Below are positions 1 to 8,028 of a stretch of DNA of 53,729 nucleotides, in pieces. Source of the stretch: a virus. The stretch covers positions 1 to 53,729 of IMG/VR virus record IMGVR_UViG_3300036846_000650, one strand, 5' to 3'. Position 1 is the first letter of the stretch; each line of letters begins with the position of its first letter. A program made the position numbers and the translations under genes. The notes beneath the pieces were generated by a model that did not search any database, was not told the origin of the DNA, and was given only the letters and a program-made list of their open reading frames with translations.

Positions 1-1
1 G

Positions 2-700
2 AGCGCGGAGTACGCGCTGCGCCATGTGTTCGTCGGCGGCGCATCATCGAGCACCGTCTACACGCAGCAGCGGATCGAGGACGGCTACCGGGTCAGCAAC
101 AAGCAGGTGACATGCTCATTTTGGGCCAGAGCGACCGTCGCGGGAATAATCCTCGGGGCTGGCGGTGGCATGGGGGGGATACCGTCATCCGACTCCGGAC
201 AGGTGACCTTGACCACGACCTGGGCGCGCTACTCGGTGACGTTCCATATGCCGTCGATGGCGGGGAATTCTCCCACCTACGGCCTGCTGACGCTCCAGAA
301 TTCCTCCAGTAGCAATTACGACGGGATGTATGGCACCACTGGCGTGCAGTCCGGCACGGTGGACATCTGGAACGTCAAGCTGGAGCTTGGCCCCACGATG
401 ACAGCCCCGGAGAAGATCGACCCGCAGCAAGACCTCGCCAAATGCCAACGCTATTTCCAGGCCAACTTTTTTGCGTTCAATAGTTATTGCGCAGCCGGTG
501 GCCAATTTGGCGGGTCGGTGCCCTTTGCTGTGCCAATGCGTGCGAACCCGACCGTGGCATTCAGTGGAATATCCTACGGAAATTGCGCCAGCCTTACGGC
601 GTCATTCATTGCCGGGGGCGCATTCACCGCCAACGCCAATGCTACGGCTGCGGCAGCGACAACTCTTGCGGCTAGTTACACAGCATCGGCGGACCTCTGA
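2..700 (+). CDS. Virion fibre/decoration protein, C-terminal part (5' end outside window)
   Basis: The reading frame is open to the first base, so the N-terminus lies upstream of the window; 232 residues are visible. The first ~120 residues look like a carbohydrate-binding jelly-roll: QQRIEDG, then SFWARA, then VKLELG, the usual signature of phage appendage proteins. The C-terminal half is Ala/Thr/Asn-rich and low in charge, as in fibre stalk regions. The next gene is the small partner often found behind fibre genes. A role in host or glycan contact is inferred. Which structure carries it (head fibre or tail fibre) cannot be told without the missing N-terminus. Confidence 0.75.
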   Translation, partial: SAEYALRHVFVGGASSSTVYTQQRIEDGYRVSNKQVTCSFWARATVAGIILGAGGGMGGIPSSDSGQVTLTTTWARYSVTFHMPSMAGNSPTYGLLTLQNSSSSNYDGMYGTTGVQSGTVDIWNVKLELGPTMTAPEKIDPQQDLAKCQRYFQANFFAFNSYCAAGGQFGGSVPFAVPMRANPTVAFSGISYGNCASLTASFIAGGAFTANANATAAAATTLAASYTASADL

Positions 701-701
701 C

Positions 702-869
702 ATGGCAAGCGAATATCTCCTCCTTCCCAAGACCTTCCCCGACGCGATGCAGATCGTGCTGCGGGTGGCGACCGGCGAATACATCCCGTTCGATCCCGGC
801 AACAAGGACTATCAGGAATATCTGGCGTGGTGCGCGGAGGGCAACGTGGCGGACGTGAAGGAGCCCTGA
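702..869 (+). CDS. Small fibre-associated protein
   Basis: 55 residues. The segment from DPGNKDYQEYLAW to AEGN matches the short conserved proteins, or C-terminal modules, that accompany phage fibre genes and are of unknown exact function. The start is the ATG one base after the upstream stop, so translation is probably coupled. The family pattern supports a real gene, but no reaction or partner can be assigned. Confidence 0.75.
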   Translation: MASEYLLLPKTFPDAMQIVLRVATGEYIPFDPGNKDYQEYLAWCAEGNVADVKEP

Positions 870-870
870 C

Positions 871-1521
871 ATGGCCGATGTGGAAGTCAAGAAGACCGTG
901 GACAAGGTGGCCGACCTGTTGCGCCGAGTGAGCAAGCTCACCGAGTGCGACGTGCTGGTGGGGGTGCCGCAGAGCAATTCCTCGCGCGACAGCGGTCCGG
1001 CCGGCAATGCGCTGCTCGCCTACGTGCACGAGTTCGGCAGCCCGGCCAGGAATATCCCGCCGCGGCCGTTCCTGATCCCTGGCATTCAGAAGGTGAGGGT
1101 GCGGATCACCAAGCTGCTCAAGCAAGCCGGCCTCGACGTGGTGACCGGCAAGCAGGCTAATCCGCTGCAAGCGCTGAAACAGGTCGGCATGATCGCCCGC
1201 AACTCGGTGGTGGAGGAGATCACCGACCCAAATCCCCCATTCACCCCCTTGCAGCCGGCGACCATCCGGGCCCGGCTGCGGCGCACCCAGGCGGGCCGGC
1301 GGCAACTGCGCAAGCTGGCCCAGCGCGGGGTGCGGGTCACTTCCTGGGCGGAAGCCGGCAACATCCATCCGCTGATCGACACCGGCCAGCTTCGCGCCTC
1401 GATCACCTACGTGCTGCGCAGCAATGCGAAGGTGGTGGGCGGGCCACCGCTGCCGGCGGCGATCCAGACTCAAATCAGGGCATCGATGGCGCGCTTGCAG
1501 AGCGTCGGCCAGCGGGGCTGA
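871..1521 (+). CDS. Tail completion / virion morphogenesis protein (gp10-like)
   Basis: 216 residues. The motif IPPRPFLIPG near residue 50 and PLIDTGQLRASITYV near residue 170 are typical of the HK97 gp10/Mu gpG-like morphogenesis family that acts at the head-tail interface. It starts 1 bp after the upstream stop region (tgacATG). Its place just before the head-tail adaptor agrees with a neck or tail-completion role. The family call rests on these motifs; the exact assembly step is not visible. Confidence 0.75.
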   Translation: MADVEVKKTVDKVADLLRRVSKLTECDVLVGVPQSNSSRDSGPAGNALLAYVHEFGSPARNIPPRPFLIPGIQKVRVRITKLLKQAGLDVVTGKQANPLQALKQVGMIARNSVVEEITDPNPPFTPLQPATIRARLRRTQAGRRQLRKLAQRGVRVTSWAEAGNIHPLIDTGQLRASITYVLRSNAKVVGGPPLPAAIQTQIRASMARLQSVGQRG

Positions 1522-1593
1522 GGCTCCAGGGGCATCATCCTAGCGCCCGGCGGCTGGACGCCCTGTACGGGCTTCCTAGGGGCCTTGGCGGGG

Positions 1594-1812
1594 CTATAGC
1601 AGGCTGGGCTGGTGCACGATCTCGCGGAACTCGCCGGAGGGCAGCTTGACCTTAAACGGCGGTGGCCCTAGCCCAGCGAGGAGCATGGGAGTCTTTGGTA
1701 GCCGCACCCAGGTGCCGGCTTCGGTGAAGTAGCCCCATGGCAAGCCGTCCTCGCCCGGCTCCTTCAACGGCCGCTCATAGGCAAACACATCGGAGGGCAG
1801 GGTGGCACTCAT
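1594..1812 (-). CDS. Small hypothetical protein on the opposite strand
   Basis: 72 residues from ATG at 1812, preceded on the minus strand by GGAGACGCCA, a good ribosome-binding site. It fills a 280-bp interval that has no plus-strand gene, and its start overlaps the adaptor gene start by 11 bp. Composition looks protein-like (DVFAYERPL, GLPWGYFTEAGTW, LPSGEFREI). I do not recognise a family. An antisense gene inside a late structural operon suggests an independently expressed accessory gene. A chance reading frame in GC-rich DNA remains possible. Confidence 0.5.
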   Translation of the reverse strand: MSATLPSDVFAYERPLKEPGEDGLPWGYFTEAGTWVRLPKTPMLLAGLGPPPFKVKLPSGEFREIVHQPSLL

Positions 1813-2212
1813 TGGCGTCTCCGAGTTGCTTCTGGACCCGGACTTCGTGGACCCGGTCACCGTGCTGCGGCAGGTGCAGACGGTAGGCGATGACGGGATT
1901 GCGGTCTATGAGGTGCAGTCGATCGACATCCTCGCCTCGATCCAGTCCAACACCGACCGGCTGGAAATGCTGCCCGACCTGTCCCGCACCGAAGGCGCTT
2001 ACGACATCATCACCACCTTTCCGCTGCTCACCGCGACCGATACCAACGGGGCCGATGTCGTGGTCTGGAATGGCCGCCAGCACCGGGTGATCACGATCGG
2101 CCGGTTTGGCAACTTCGCCACCGGCTTCGGTCACTACGAGGGGGTGATGGAGATCATGTCCATCAGCCCGGTGCCGCAGGACGCAACGGCTCCGACGGAA
2201 TACACAGCTTAA
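1802..2212 (+). CDS. Head-tail adaptor/connector-like protein
   Basis: 136 residues. GTG start at 1802 with GGAGGG about 6 nt upstream. The middle (DIITTFPL, GADVVVWNGRQHRVITIGRF, FGHYEGVMEIM) resembles small beta-rich head-tail joining proteins of the gp16/gpFII type. Its position after the gp10-like gene and before the neck terminator-like gene supports a connector role. No catalytic motif is expected. Confidence 0.65.
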   Translation: MALIGVSELLLDPDFVDPVTVLRQVQTVGDDGIAVYEVQSIDILASIQSNTDRLEMLPDLSRTEGAYDIITTFPLLTATDTNGADVVVWNGRQHRVITIGRFGNFATGFGHYEGVMEIMSISPVPQDATAPTEYTA

Positions 2213-2236
2213 CTTCATCACCAAGGAGAACTCCCT

Positions 2237-2920
2237 ATGCCAGCCATGCCAGCCGTCATCATCACGCCGGAGCCGGGCGGACCGGCGCACCCAATTGCCC
2301 CCGGTGGCACCACGCCACCCTGGGGCATCGAGGGGCCGACCGATCCTTCCTACGGAATTCCGCTGCCGCCGGTGCATGTCGGCGGTGGTCCTGCGGTGCC
2401 GCCAGCGCATGTCGGTGGCGGACCGATCGTCAATTACCCGGTCGATCCCGGCTACGATCTGCCGGTGCCGCCGAATGTCTGGCCGCAGCCGCCACGTCCG
2501 CCCGGCGTCTGGCCGCCGCCGCAGCCGGTCTATCCCAGCCATCCGATCTACAGCCTACCGGGCCATCCCAGCACCGGGCCGGTGCCGGTGCCGCCCGCAC
2601 CCGGTCAGGGATTGCCACCCGCGGGTGGTACGCCAGAGCATCCGATCGCGCTGCCTCCTGGAGTCGTATGGCCGCCACTGCCGCCGGCAGTGACCGGAAA
2701 GCTCTTGGTATTTTGCTGGATAGTGGGTGTCGGCTATCGCTGGACAGTGATCGACACCACGCTGGAGGTCGGCGGTGGACCGATCATCCCGCCGTCCACA
2801 GTGCCCGGCTACCCGAGCCATCAGCCGGTGCCGTCTCCGGGGCACCCTAGTCATCCGCTGCCGCCGGCTCCGGCACGGCCGGACCAGGAGTTGCCACCGA
2901 CCGCGCAGCCACGGCGCTAA
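2237..2920 (+). CDS. Proline/glycine-rich virion-associated hypothetical protein
   Basis: 227 residues, dominated by Pro, Gly, His and Val in imperfect repeats (PPVHVGGGPAVPP, PPAHVGGGPIV, YPSHPIY, GHPSHPLPP). One hydrophobic non-repetitive segment, LLVFCWIVGVGYRWTVIDT, sits near residues 155-173. ATG 2237 follows AAGGAGAACTCCCT, a clear Shine-Dalgarno. It lies in the connector/neck region, so a virion-linked or decoration role is possible, but I know no function. Two further Pro-rich proteins are encoded at 19848 and at the N-terminus of 38882. Confidence 0.7.
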   Translation: MPAMPAVIITPEPGGPAHPIAPGGTTPPWGIEGPTDPSYGIPLPPVHVGGGPAVPPAHVGGGPIVNYPVDPGYDLPVPPNVWPQPPRPPGVWPPPQPVYPSHPIYSLPGHPSTGPVPVPPAPGQGLPPAGGTPEHPIALPPGVVWPPLPPAVTGKLLVFCWIVGVGYRWTVIDTTLEVGGGPIIPPSTVPGYPSHQPVPSPGHPSHPLPPAPARPDQELPPTAQPRR

Positions 2921-3147
2921 TGCCCGAAGAACACATCACAGTAGCCGAACAGGCACAGGCGGCGGGGGCAACTCCGCCGTCTACCACCTTCGATCCGCTC
3001 GATGAGCTTCGTGCGTACGTGACCGCCTTCATCATGGCGCAGCCGGGCGATCCGGACAGCCTGCCGCTCATGCACGCGAGGATGAAGCTAGAAGAACTGA
3101 TCCATTGGATCAGGGCGCACCAGATGGCGGCGGCACGCAATAAATGA
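2920..3147 (+). CDS. Small hypothetical protein
   Basis: 75 residues, mostly helical and acidic in the first half. The TAATG junction with the Pro-rich gene and the ATGA-type overlap with the following neck gene place it in the same translationally coupled operon. No family recognised. Confidence 0.65.
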   Translation: MPEEHITVAEQAQAAGATPPSTTFDPLDELRAYVTAFIMAQPGDPDSLPLMHARMKLEELIHWIRAHQMAAARNK

Positions 3148-3794
3148 GCGAGACCAACACCTCTGCTACCGGCGGCTACATCATCGACCGCCCGCCGGTC
3201 CCGCCTACCGGTACGCAGATCACCGCGGCGCTTCAGCAGATGGTGGCGCAGCTTGCCGATCTGCCGGGGACACTGGTGAGGCCACGCTGGCAGCCGGTGC
3301 CACCCACACAGCCCAGCGCGGACACCACCTGGGCCGCTGTGGGGGTGACGATGACCGAAGTGGACGAATACCCCTACATCATCCACGACCCCACCACGAC
3401 GCTGCCAGGGCAGCCCAATCCCGGTGTCGATCGGATGACGCGGTGGTCCACGCTTACCGTGATGGTGAGCTTCTACGGGCCGGAGGCGGACGACTGCGCG
3501 GCGCGCTTCCGGGACGCCTTCTATGTCGGGCAAAACTGGGAGCCGCTGTCGGCGCTCGGGCTGAAGATGTACTCGGTGCATGACCTCGTGCGCGCGGCCG
3601 AAATCATCAATCAGCAATTCATCGACCGGTTCGACTTGCGGATGGAGCTTCGTCAGCAGATCGATCGGGTGTATCCGATCTTCGACATCGCCGCAGCGAA
3701 TGTTGGCGTGGATGGTGGCGACAACGCCGATGGCAGCGAGGGCGTCACGCGGGTCATCCAGGTGGACGAAGGCACGATCATCTGGGAGCCCTAG
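3144..3794 (+). CDS. Phage neck terminator protein (gp12-like)
   Basis: 216 residues. The stretch ALGLKMYSVHDLVRA followed by INQQFIDRFDLRMELR matches the LIC_12616/neck terminator gp12-like family, and STLTVMVSFYGP fits its central beta sheet. In this family the protein caps the tail at the neck and joins tail to connector. It sits between connector-type genes and the sheath gene, as expected. The long Pro-rich loop (PPVPPTGTQ) near the N-terminus is usual for the family. Confidence 0.8.
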   Translation: MSETNTSATGGYIIDRPPVPPTGTQITAALQQMVAQLADLPGTLVRPRWQPVPPTQPSADTTWAAVGVTMTEVDEYPYIIHDPTTTLPGQPNPGVDRMTRWSTLTVMVSFYGPEADDCAARFRDAFYVGQNWEPLSALGLKMYSVHDLVRAAEIINQQFIDRFDLRMELRQQIDRVYPIFDIAAANVGVDGGDNADGSEGVTRVIQVDEGTIIWEP

Positions 3795-3862
3795 GTGGCC
3801 GACGCCACCAAGATCACCAGAAACAGCCCGATAATTCCGAGTAGGATGATTTCGCTGCCCAT
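3791..3862 (-). CDS. Tiny single-pass membrane peptide (23 aa)
   Basis: From ATG at 3862 on the minus strand: MGSE, then a run of about 16 hydrophobic residues (IILLGIIGLFLVILVA), then SAT and a stop. Its ATG touches the TAG of the upstream minus gene (TAGATG), so it would be translationally coupled. The hydrophobic core is long enough for one membrane span. Similar tiny membrane peptides occur at several gene ends in this genome. Function unknown; very short, so moderate confidence. Confidence 0.5.
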   Translation of the reverse strand: MGSEIILLGIIGLFLVILVASAT

Positions 3863-4066
3863 CTAAGGCTTGGCTTTGTTTTGCCCCGGCACCGGAACTA
3901 CCACGGCACGGTAGCCAAGTCTTGTGAATTCGGCGCGCAGTTCGTCGCCAGTCAGCCCGACGCACCAGTGCAGGATCGGTGCCGCCTCGACGCAGCGGTC
4001 GGTCACCTCGTTGTAGACGAGCCCGGCAACGAAGCTGTCGTCACGTCCCCTCACCCTAACCAGCAC
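3863..4066 (-). CDS. Small hypothetical protein downstream of the HNH gene
   Basis: 67 residues from GTG at 4066, chosen because CGGGGAG lies 7 nt upstream inside the 3' end of the HNH gene; GTG at 4054 is an alternative. Segments RGRDDSFVAGLVYN, APILHWCVGLTGDELR and GYRAVVVPVPG look like a conserved small protein I have no function for. It overlaps the HNH gene by 11 bp and is followed at once by the membrane peptide, giving a three-gene minus-strand cassette. Confidence 0.55.
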   Translation of the reverse strand: MLVRVRGRDDSFVAGLVYNEVTDRCVEAAPILHWCVGLTGDELRAEFTRLGYRAVVVPVPGQNKAKP

Positions 4067-4541
4067 GGAAGAACTCCCCGAAATGCCGTTGAGCGGCCTG
4101 GATATAGGCGGCGCGTGCCTCAGCGACTGTATCGAATACACCTATGAATTTGCGTTTCCTGTTTAGGTAGATCGCAGTCTGGAATTTATCCCGACACCGT
4201 TGAACACCTTTCGGAAGGTCATGATTACGGCGGCGTCGGCTGTTCTGACTGTTCTGGGCCTTAGTGGCTTCGCGCAGATTGGTCCAGCGGTTGTTAAAAT
4301 GATCACCATCGTGATGGTCAATTAAGCCGGTCGGATCACGGCCTGTCGCGATTTTCCAGATGATCCGCGACGCTTTGTAAAGGACACGGTCAAGGCGGAC
4401 TAAGACGCCAACTTTCTCGGCCGGGCAGCCCGCTACCTTTCCGGCGAATTGTCCACAACGCCAACGCAGTAAGCCGGTTTCCGGCTCATAGGCAAAACTC
4501 CGTCGCAGATAGTCCGCTTCGGGCAATGGCTTCGCGCGCAT
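4056..4541 (-). CDS. HNH homing endonuclease with AP2 DNA-binding domain
   Basis: 161 residues from ATG at 4541. The HNH core is IDHHDGDHFNNRWTNLREAT followed by QNSQN (HNH_3 type). The C-terminal AP2-like part is GVQRCRDKFQTAIYLNRKR, then IGVFDTVAEARAAYIQAA. Such enzymes nick or cut DNA and spread by homing into phage genes. It lies antisense to the late operon, directly upstream of the sheath gene, whose ribosome-binding site falls just beyond its start. The start codon is not certain: TTG or GTG codons lie a few codons upstream, and no strong Shine-Dalgarno is seen. Confidence 0.85.
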   Translation of the reverse strand: MRAKPLPEADYLRRSFAYEPETGLLRWRCGQFAGKVAGCPAEKVGVLVRLDRVLYKASRIIWKIATGRDPTGLIDHHDGDHFNNRWTNLREATKAQNSQNSRRRRNHDLPKGVQRCRDKFQTAIYLNRKRKFIGVFDTVAEARAAYIQAAQRHFGEFFRAG

Positions 4542-4570
4542 CCCGTAGTCTAACACCAAGGAGAAAAGCC

Positions 4571-7021
4571 GTGCCAGGATTGAGTGTAAGCGATGTAGTT
4601 AACGTCACCATCAACATGAGCCCGCTGGCGGTGCCACTGCGCAATTTCGGCGCGCAGCTATTCGCCGGTCCGTCGGCGGTGATCGATGTCAAGGAGCGGC
4701 TGCGGGAATATACCACGCTGGATCAGGTGGTGTCGGATTTCGGCACCGCCGCGCCGGAATATCTGGCGGCTGATTTGTTTTTCTCGCAGAGCCCGCAGCC
4801 CAGCATCTGCTACATCGGCCGGTTCGCGCAGACCGCCTCCAGCGCGGTGCTGCACGGCAGGATATTCAGCACCGCTGGCTCCGCGGCGCTGATCCGCCAG
4901 ATGCAGCAGATCACCAACGGCTCGATGCGGATCACGGTGGACGGCACGGTCCGCACCGCTTCGGCGGTGGCGGCCTACCTGAACGGCGGGGTGTTCTCGG
5001 CCGGCAATCAGGCCCCGCTGCTCACCACGCTGCAAGCGATCCTTGATGGTGCCTTCGGCATAACGATCGATGGCACGGCGCGGCAGATCAATCGCACGGC
5101 CGGGGTGATCGTCGGCGGGGCTACCGCTTCGGCCGATCAGGGGGCTCTGCTGACCAGCTTGCAGGCGATCACCGACGGCGGCTTTGCCATGACCATCGAT
5201 GGCACGTTGCGGCAGGTAGGCCCGATCGACTTCACCACCGCGGTCAATCTGGTGTCGTGCGCGGCGCTGATCGACGGCGAGCTTGGCTCCTGGGGCGACT
5301 GCAAGTGGGACGCCACCAATGGCACCTTTATCATCAGTTCGGCGACCTCGGGCGTTGCCTCGACGGTCACCTACGCCTCCGCGCCGCTCGCCGGCACCGA
5401 CATTTCGACCATCCTCCTGATGACTTCGGCCTCCGGGGCGGGTGCGCCGGTGGCGGGTGCCGCGGCCGGGATCGACTTCGCGGCGACGCAGTCGCTCGCC
5501 GACTGCGCGGCGCTGATCAACGTGGCGATGGCGGGCTGGGGTGGCTGCACTTGGGATGGGGTGATCGGCCGTTTCATCCTGACCTCGGCGACCACGGGGG
5601 CCGCTTCCACGATCACCTATGCGACCCCTCCGGGCACCGTGATCACCACCACCACCACCGCCGCGGTTGTCGCTGGGGACACAGTGATCCCGGTCGCGTC
5701 GGCTACCGGCATGGCAAACGGGATGGCGATTTCCGGCACAGGCATTCCGGCCGGCACGGTGATCAACACAATTGCCGGGCTCAATATCACGATCTCGAAT
5801 GCGACCACCGGCAGCGGCGTGGCGAACGGTGCGACGATCACGGTCACCTCCGCTGGGGCTGGCACCGACCTGTCGGCTCCACTGCAACTCACCTCGGCGA
5901 CCGGGGCGACTGCGCCAGTTGCGGGCAGCACCGGGATGAACTTCGCCGCGATCACCAACTTGAACGGCGCAGCCAGCATCATCCAGGCGGCGCTGCCCGG
6001 CGCATCGGTGGAATGGGACGGCACTCGCTTCCATATTTCCAGCCTCTCGGCCGGGCCCAACTCGACGCTGAGCTACGCGTCATCGGCGGGCACCGGGCAG
6101 GACATCTCGCTGATGACCGGCCTGTCGCAGGCGGGCGGGGCCACTCCACCGGTGAACGGGGTGAGTGCGGAGAGCCCGCTGCAAGCGGCGGCGGCGCTGC
6201 GCGCGCATCCGGAATGGTATGGGATGCAATTTGCGGTCACCACCGACATCTCGATCGATGACTACGTGGCGGTGGCGCAGTTCATCGAGGGGTGCTCGCC
6301 GTCCAGCATCTTTGGCTACACCACGATGGACACTGCGGCGCTCGATCCGACCAGCACCACCGACCTCGCGGCGACGCTGAAATCCTACACCCTGGAGCGC
6401 ACCTACGGGCAGTACAGCAGCAGTTCGCCGTATGCCAGCGCGAGCCTTGTGGCCAGGGCGTTCACCGTGGACTTCGAGGCCAACAACACCACCATCACCT
6501 TGAAGTTCAAACAGGAGCCGGGCGTCCAGGGCGAGCAGTTGACCGAGAGTCAGGCGGCGGCACTCAAGGGCAAGAACTGCAACGTGTTTGTCTACTACAG
6601 CAATGACGCTGCGATCATCCAGGAAGGGGTGATGTGCAACGGATTTTTCTTCGATGAGGTGCACGGGACGGACTGGCAAGCCAACAGGATACAGACCGAT
6701 CTGTTCAACGTGCTGTATCAGTCACCGACGAAAATTCCCCAAACAAATCCAGGCATCCACATCCTGGTGACCACGGTCACCGCGTCACTCAATCAGGGCG
6801 TGGTGAATGGGCTGATCGCACCGGGGCAGTGGAATGCGCCCGGTTTCGGCCAGTTGAAGCAGGGGCAGATACTACCGGACGGCTTCTATGTCTGGGCTCC
6901 GCTGGTGGAGAGCCAGCCGCAGGCAATCCGCGAGCAACGGATCGCACCGACCATCCAAGCCGCGATCAAGCTCGCGGGTGCGGTGCACAAGGCCAACGTC
7001 ATCGTCAACGTTAATCGCTAA
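4571..7021 (+). CDS. Contractile tail sheath protein (DUF3383-like) with inserted repeats
   Basis: 816 residues. GTG 4571 is chosen because AAGGAG lies 7 nt upstream and the protein then begins VPGLSVSDVVNVTINMSPL, as in this family; the ATG at 4526 would add an unlikely leader. The N-terminal ~90 residues (VIDVKERLREYTTLDQV, AAPEYLAADLFFSQ) and the C-terminus from about residue 530 (AALRAHPEWYG, GVMCNGFFFDEVHGTDW, ADGFY-like PDGFYVWAP) are sheath-like. Between them lie two kinds of internal repeat: IDGT.R units near residues 110-220 and three units with AALI, WDG and STITYA from about residue 220 to 530. Sheaths of this type are usually much shorter, so the insert probably decorates the outer tail surface. 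Confidence 0.85.
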   Translation: MPGLSVSDVVNVTINMSPLAVPLRNFGAQLFAGPSAVIDVKERLREYTTLDQVVSDFGTAAPEYLAADLFFSQSPQPSICYIGRFAQTASSAVLHGRIFSTAGSAALIRQMQQITNGSMRITVDGTVRTASAVAAYLNGGVFSAGNQAPLLTTLQAILDGAFGITIDGTARQINRTAGVIVGGATASADQGALLTSLQAITDGGFAMTIDGTLRQVGPIDFTTAVNLVSCAALIDGELGSWGDCKWDATNGTFIISSATSGVASTVTYASAPLAGTDISTILLMTSASGAGAPVAGAAAGIDFAATQSLADCAALINVAMAGWGGCTWDGVIGRFILTSATTGAASTITYATPPGTVITTTTTAAVVAGDTVIPVASATGMANGMAISGTGIPAGTVINTIAGLNITISNATTGSGVANGATITVTSAGAGTDLSAPLQLTSATGATAPVAGSTGMNFAAITNLNGAASIIQAALPGASVEWDGTRFHISSLSAGPNSTLSYASSAGTGQDISLMTGLSQAGGATPPVNGVSAESPLQAAAALRAHPEWYGMQFAVTTDISIDDYVAVAQFIEGCSPSSIFGYTTMDTAALDPTSTTDLAATLKSYTLERTYGQYSSSSPYASASLVARAFTVDFEANNTTITLKFKQEPGVQGEQLTESQAAALKGKNCNVFVYYSNDAAIIQEGVMCNGFFFDEVHGTDWQANRIQTDLFNVLYQSPTKIPQTNPGIHILVTTVTASLNQGVVNGLIAPGQWNAPGFGQLKQGQILPDGFYVWAPLVESQPQAIREQRIAPTIQAAIKLAGAVHKANVIVNVNR

Positions 7022-7222
7022 GTGCGCCGTCGCCCGCTGACCGTGGTGCTGGTGGTCGCGGCGACGATCGTGCTGACCGCTGCGCTCAAGTGGGTCGATC
7101 CAAACTGGCCGATCTGTTGGACCTGTGTCCGGGCGGCGCAGCCGCGATGCCCACCGCCGAAACGGATCATCCTGCGGGTGCAGCGGGACGGCACCGCGCA
7201 GATGTTCTGCGTCACTCCGTAG
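7022..7222 (+). CDS. Small membrane-anchored hypothetical protein
   Basis: 66 residues. GTG directly after the sheath stop codon. RRRPL followed by TVVLVVAATIVLTAAL forms an N-terminal signal anchor, then a Cys-containing tail (WPICWTC, RCPPP, MFCVTP). Four cysteines after the membrane span suggest an exported, disulfide-bearing tail. No recognised family. It overlaps the convergent minus gene by 11 bp. No strong Shine-Dalgarno, so expression would depend on coupling to the sheath gene. Confidence 0.5.
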   Translation: MRRRPLTVVLVVAATIVLTAALKWVDPNWPICWTCVRAAQPRCPPPKRIILRVQRDGTAQMFCVTP

Positions 7223-7529
7223 GCAACGGCTCCAAAGGCCAGCCATTTCGTCGCGCCCGCCAGCGTCGCCGATAGAGGTTGGCTTTCTCGACATTGGCCC
7301 GCCGCCACTCGCCGGCATATTCCGGATGTGTGTCGCGAAATCTAGCATTCTTGGCGGCGACTTCATCCGGATTTTTCTCCTGCCAGTCTTGGGTCCATTC
7401 GAGCACGCATTGCCGGCAGCCTTTTGTGCTGACCCAACGCTCGGAAATATGGCCGTGAATGCACGGTCTTCCGGTGAAGTAGCGCTTCAGCCCGCGCTGT
7501 TGCGCGGCTGCACGACTGATCGTCCGCAT
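7212..7529 (-). CDS. Zinc-finger-like basic protein, paralogue of 9956-10267
   Basis: 105 residues, ATG 7529 with GGAG 7 nt upstream. N-terminal RGLKRYFTGRPCIHGH, then ERWVSTKGCRQCVLEW, gives a Cys-x2-His-x-His ... Cys-x2-Cys putative zinc site, followed by a basic helical tail rich in Arg/Trp. Such short proteins recur in phages near HNH-type mobile genes and are often left as hypothetical; a DNA-binding role is inferred. It sits antisense between the sheath and tube genes. The plus-strand gene at 9956 is a clear paralogue. Confidence 0.65.
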   Translation of the reverse strand: MRTISRAAAQQRGLKRYFTGRPCIHGHISERWVSTKGCRQCVLEWTQDWQEKNPDEVAAKNARFRDTHPEYAGEWRRANVEKANLYRRRWRARRNGWPLEPLPTE

Positions 7530-7558
7530 ACCTAATCTCCAACAACAAGGAGGCTTCC

Positions 7559-8026
7559 TTGGCTGTATATTCCTTCATTGATGTGGCAGCAACGATCACG
7601 GGACCCGGTGGGTCCTTTTCGTTGGGCTATGGTTCTGGCAATGCTGAAGAAGGCATCAGCATCGCAATGACCGAGGATAAGAACACAATGACCATCGGCG
7701 CGGATGGGAGCGTGATGCACTCCCTCCACGCCGGCAATGGCGGCACGGTCACCATCCGCTTCTTGAAGACCTCGCCCACCAATCAGCAGCTTGCGGTGAT
7801 GTATGACCTGCAACGCGTGTCGTCGGCGTTGTGGGGCCAGAACACCATCGTGGTGAGCGATCCCGCGCGCGGCGATCAGATCAGTTGCTCGCAGGTCGCC
7901 TTCCAGCGCTGGCCGAATGTCACCTACGCCAAAGACGGCGGAATGCAGGAATGGGCGTTTCATTGCGGCGTCATCACCGGCGTCCTGGGTGACGGCACGT
8001 CGGGCGTTGCCAACGTGGTGCAATAG
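7559..8026 (+). CDS. Tail tube protein (DUF3277-like)
   Basis: 155 residues. TTG start at 7559 supported by AAGGAGG 5 nt upstream; there is no ATG nearby. Motifs AVYSFIDVAATITGPGGSF, EEGISIAMTEDKNTMTIGADG and HSLHAGNGGTVTIR match the tube proteins that follow DUF3383 sheaths. The protein stacks as hexameric rings inside the sheath. Gene order sheath-tube-chaperone is the standard one, interrupted here only by accessory genes. Confidence 0.85.
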   Translation: MAVYSFIDVAATITGPGGSFSLGYGSGNAEEGISIAMTEDKNTMTIGADGSVMHSLHAGNGGTVTIRFLKTSPTNQQLAVMYDLQRVSSALWGQNTIVVSDPARGDQISCSQVAFQRWPNVTYAKDGGMQEWAFHCGVITGVLGDGTSGVANVVQ

Positions 8027-8028
8027 CC

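Noticed and set aside
2847-3965. 372-codon minus-strand frame across the neck genes
   Set aside because: Composition is typical of antisense GC-rich DNA; the plus genes beneath it have recognisable family motifs and coupled starts.
4658-6034. 458-codon minus-strand frame inside the sheath gene
   Set aside because: Arg/Gly/His-rich shadow of a GC-rich gene; no ribosome-binding site and the plus frame has clear sheath homology.
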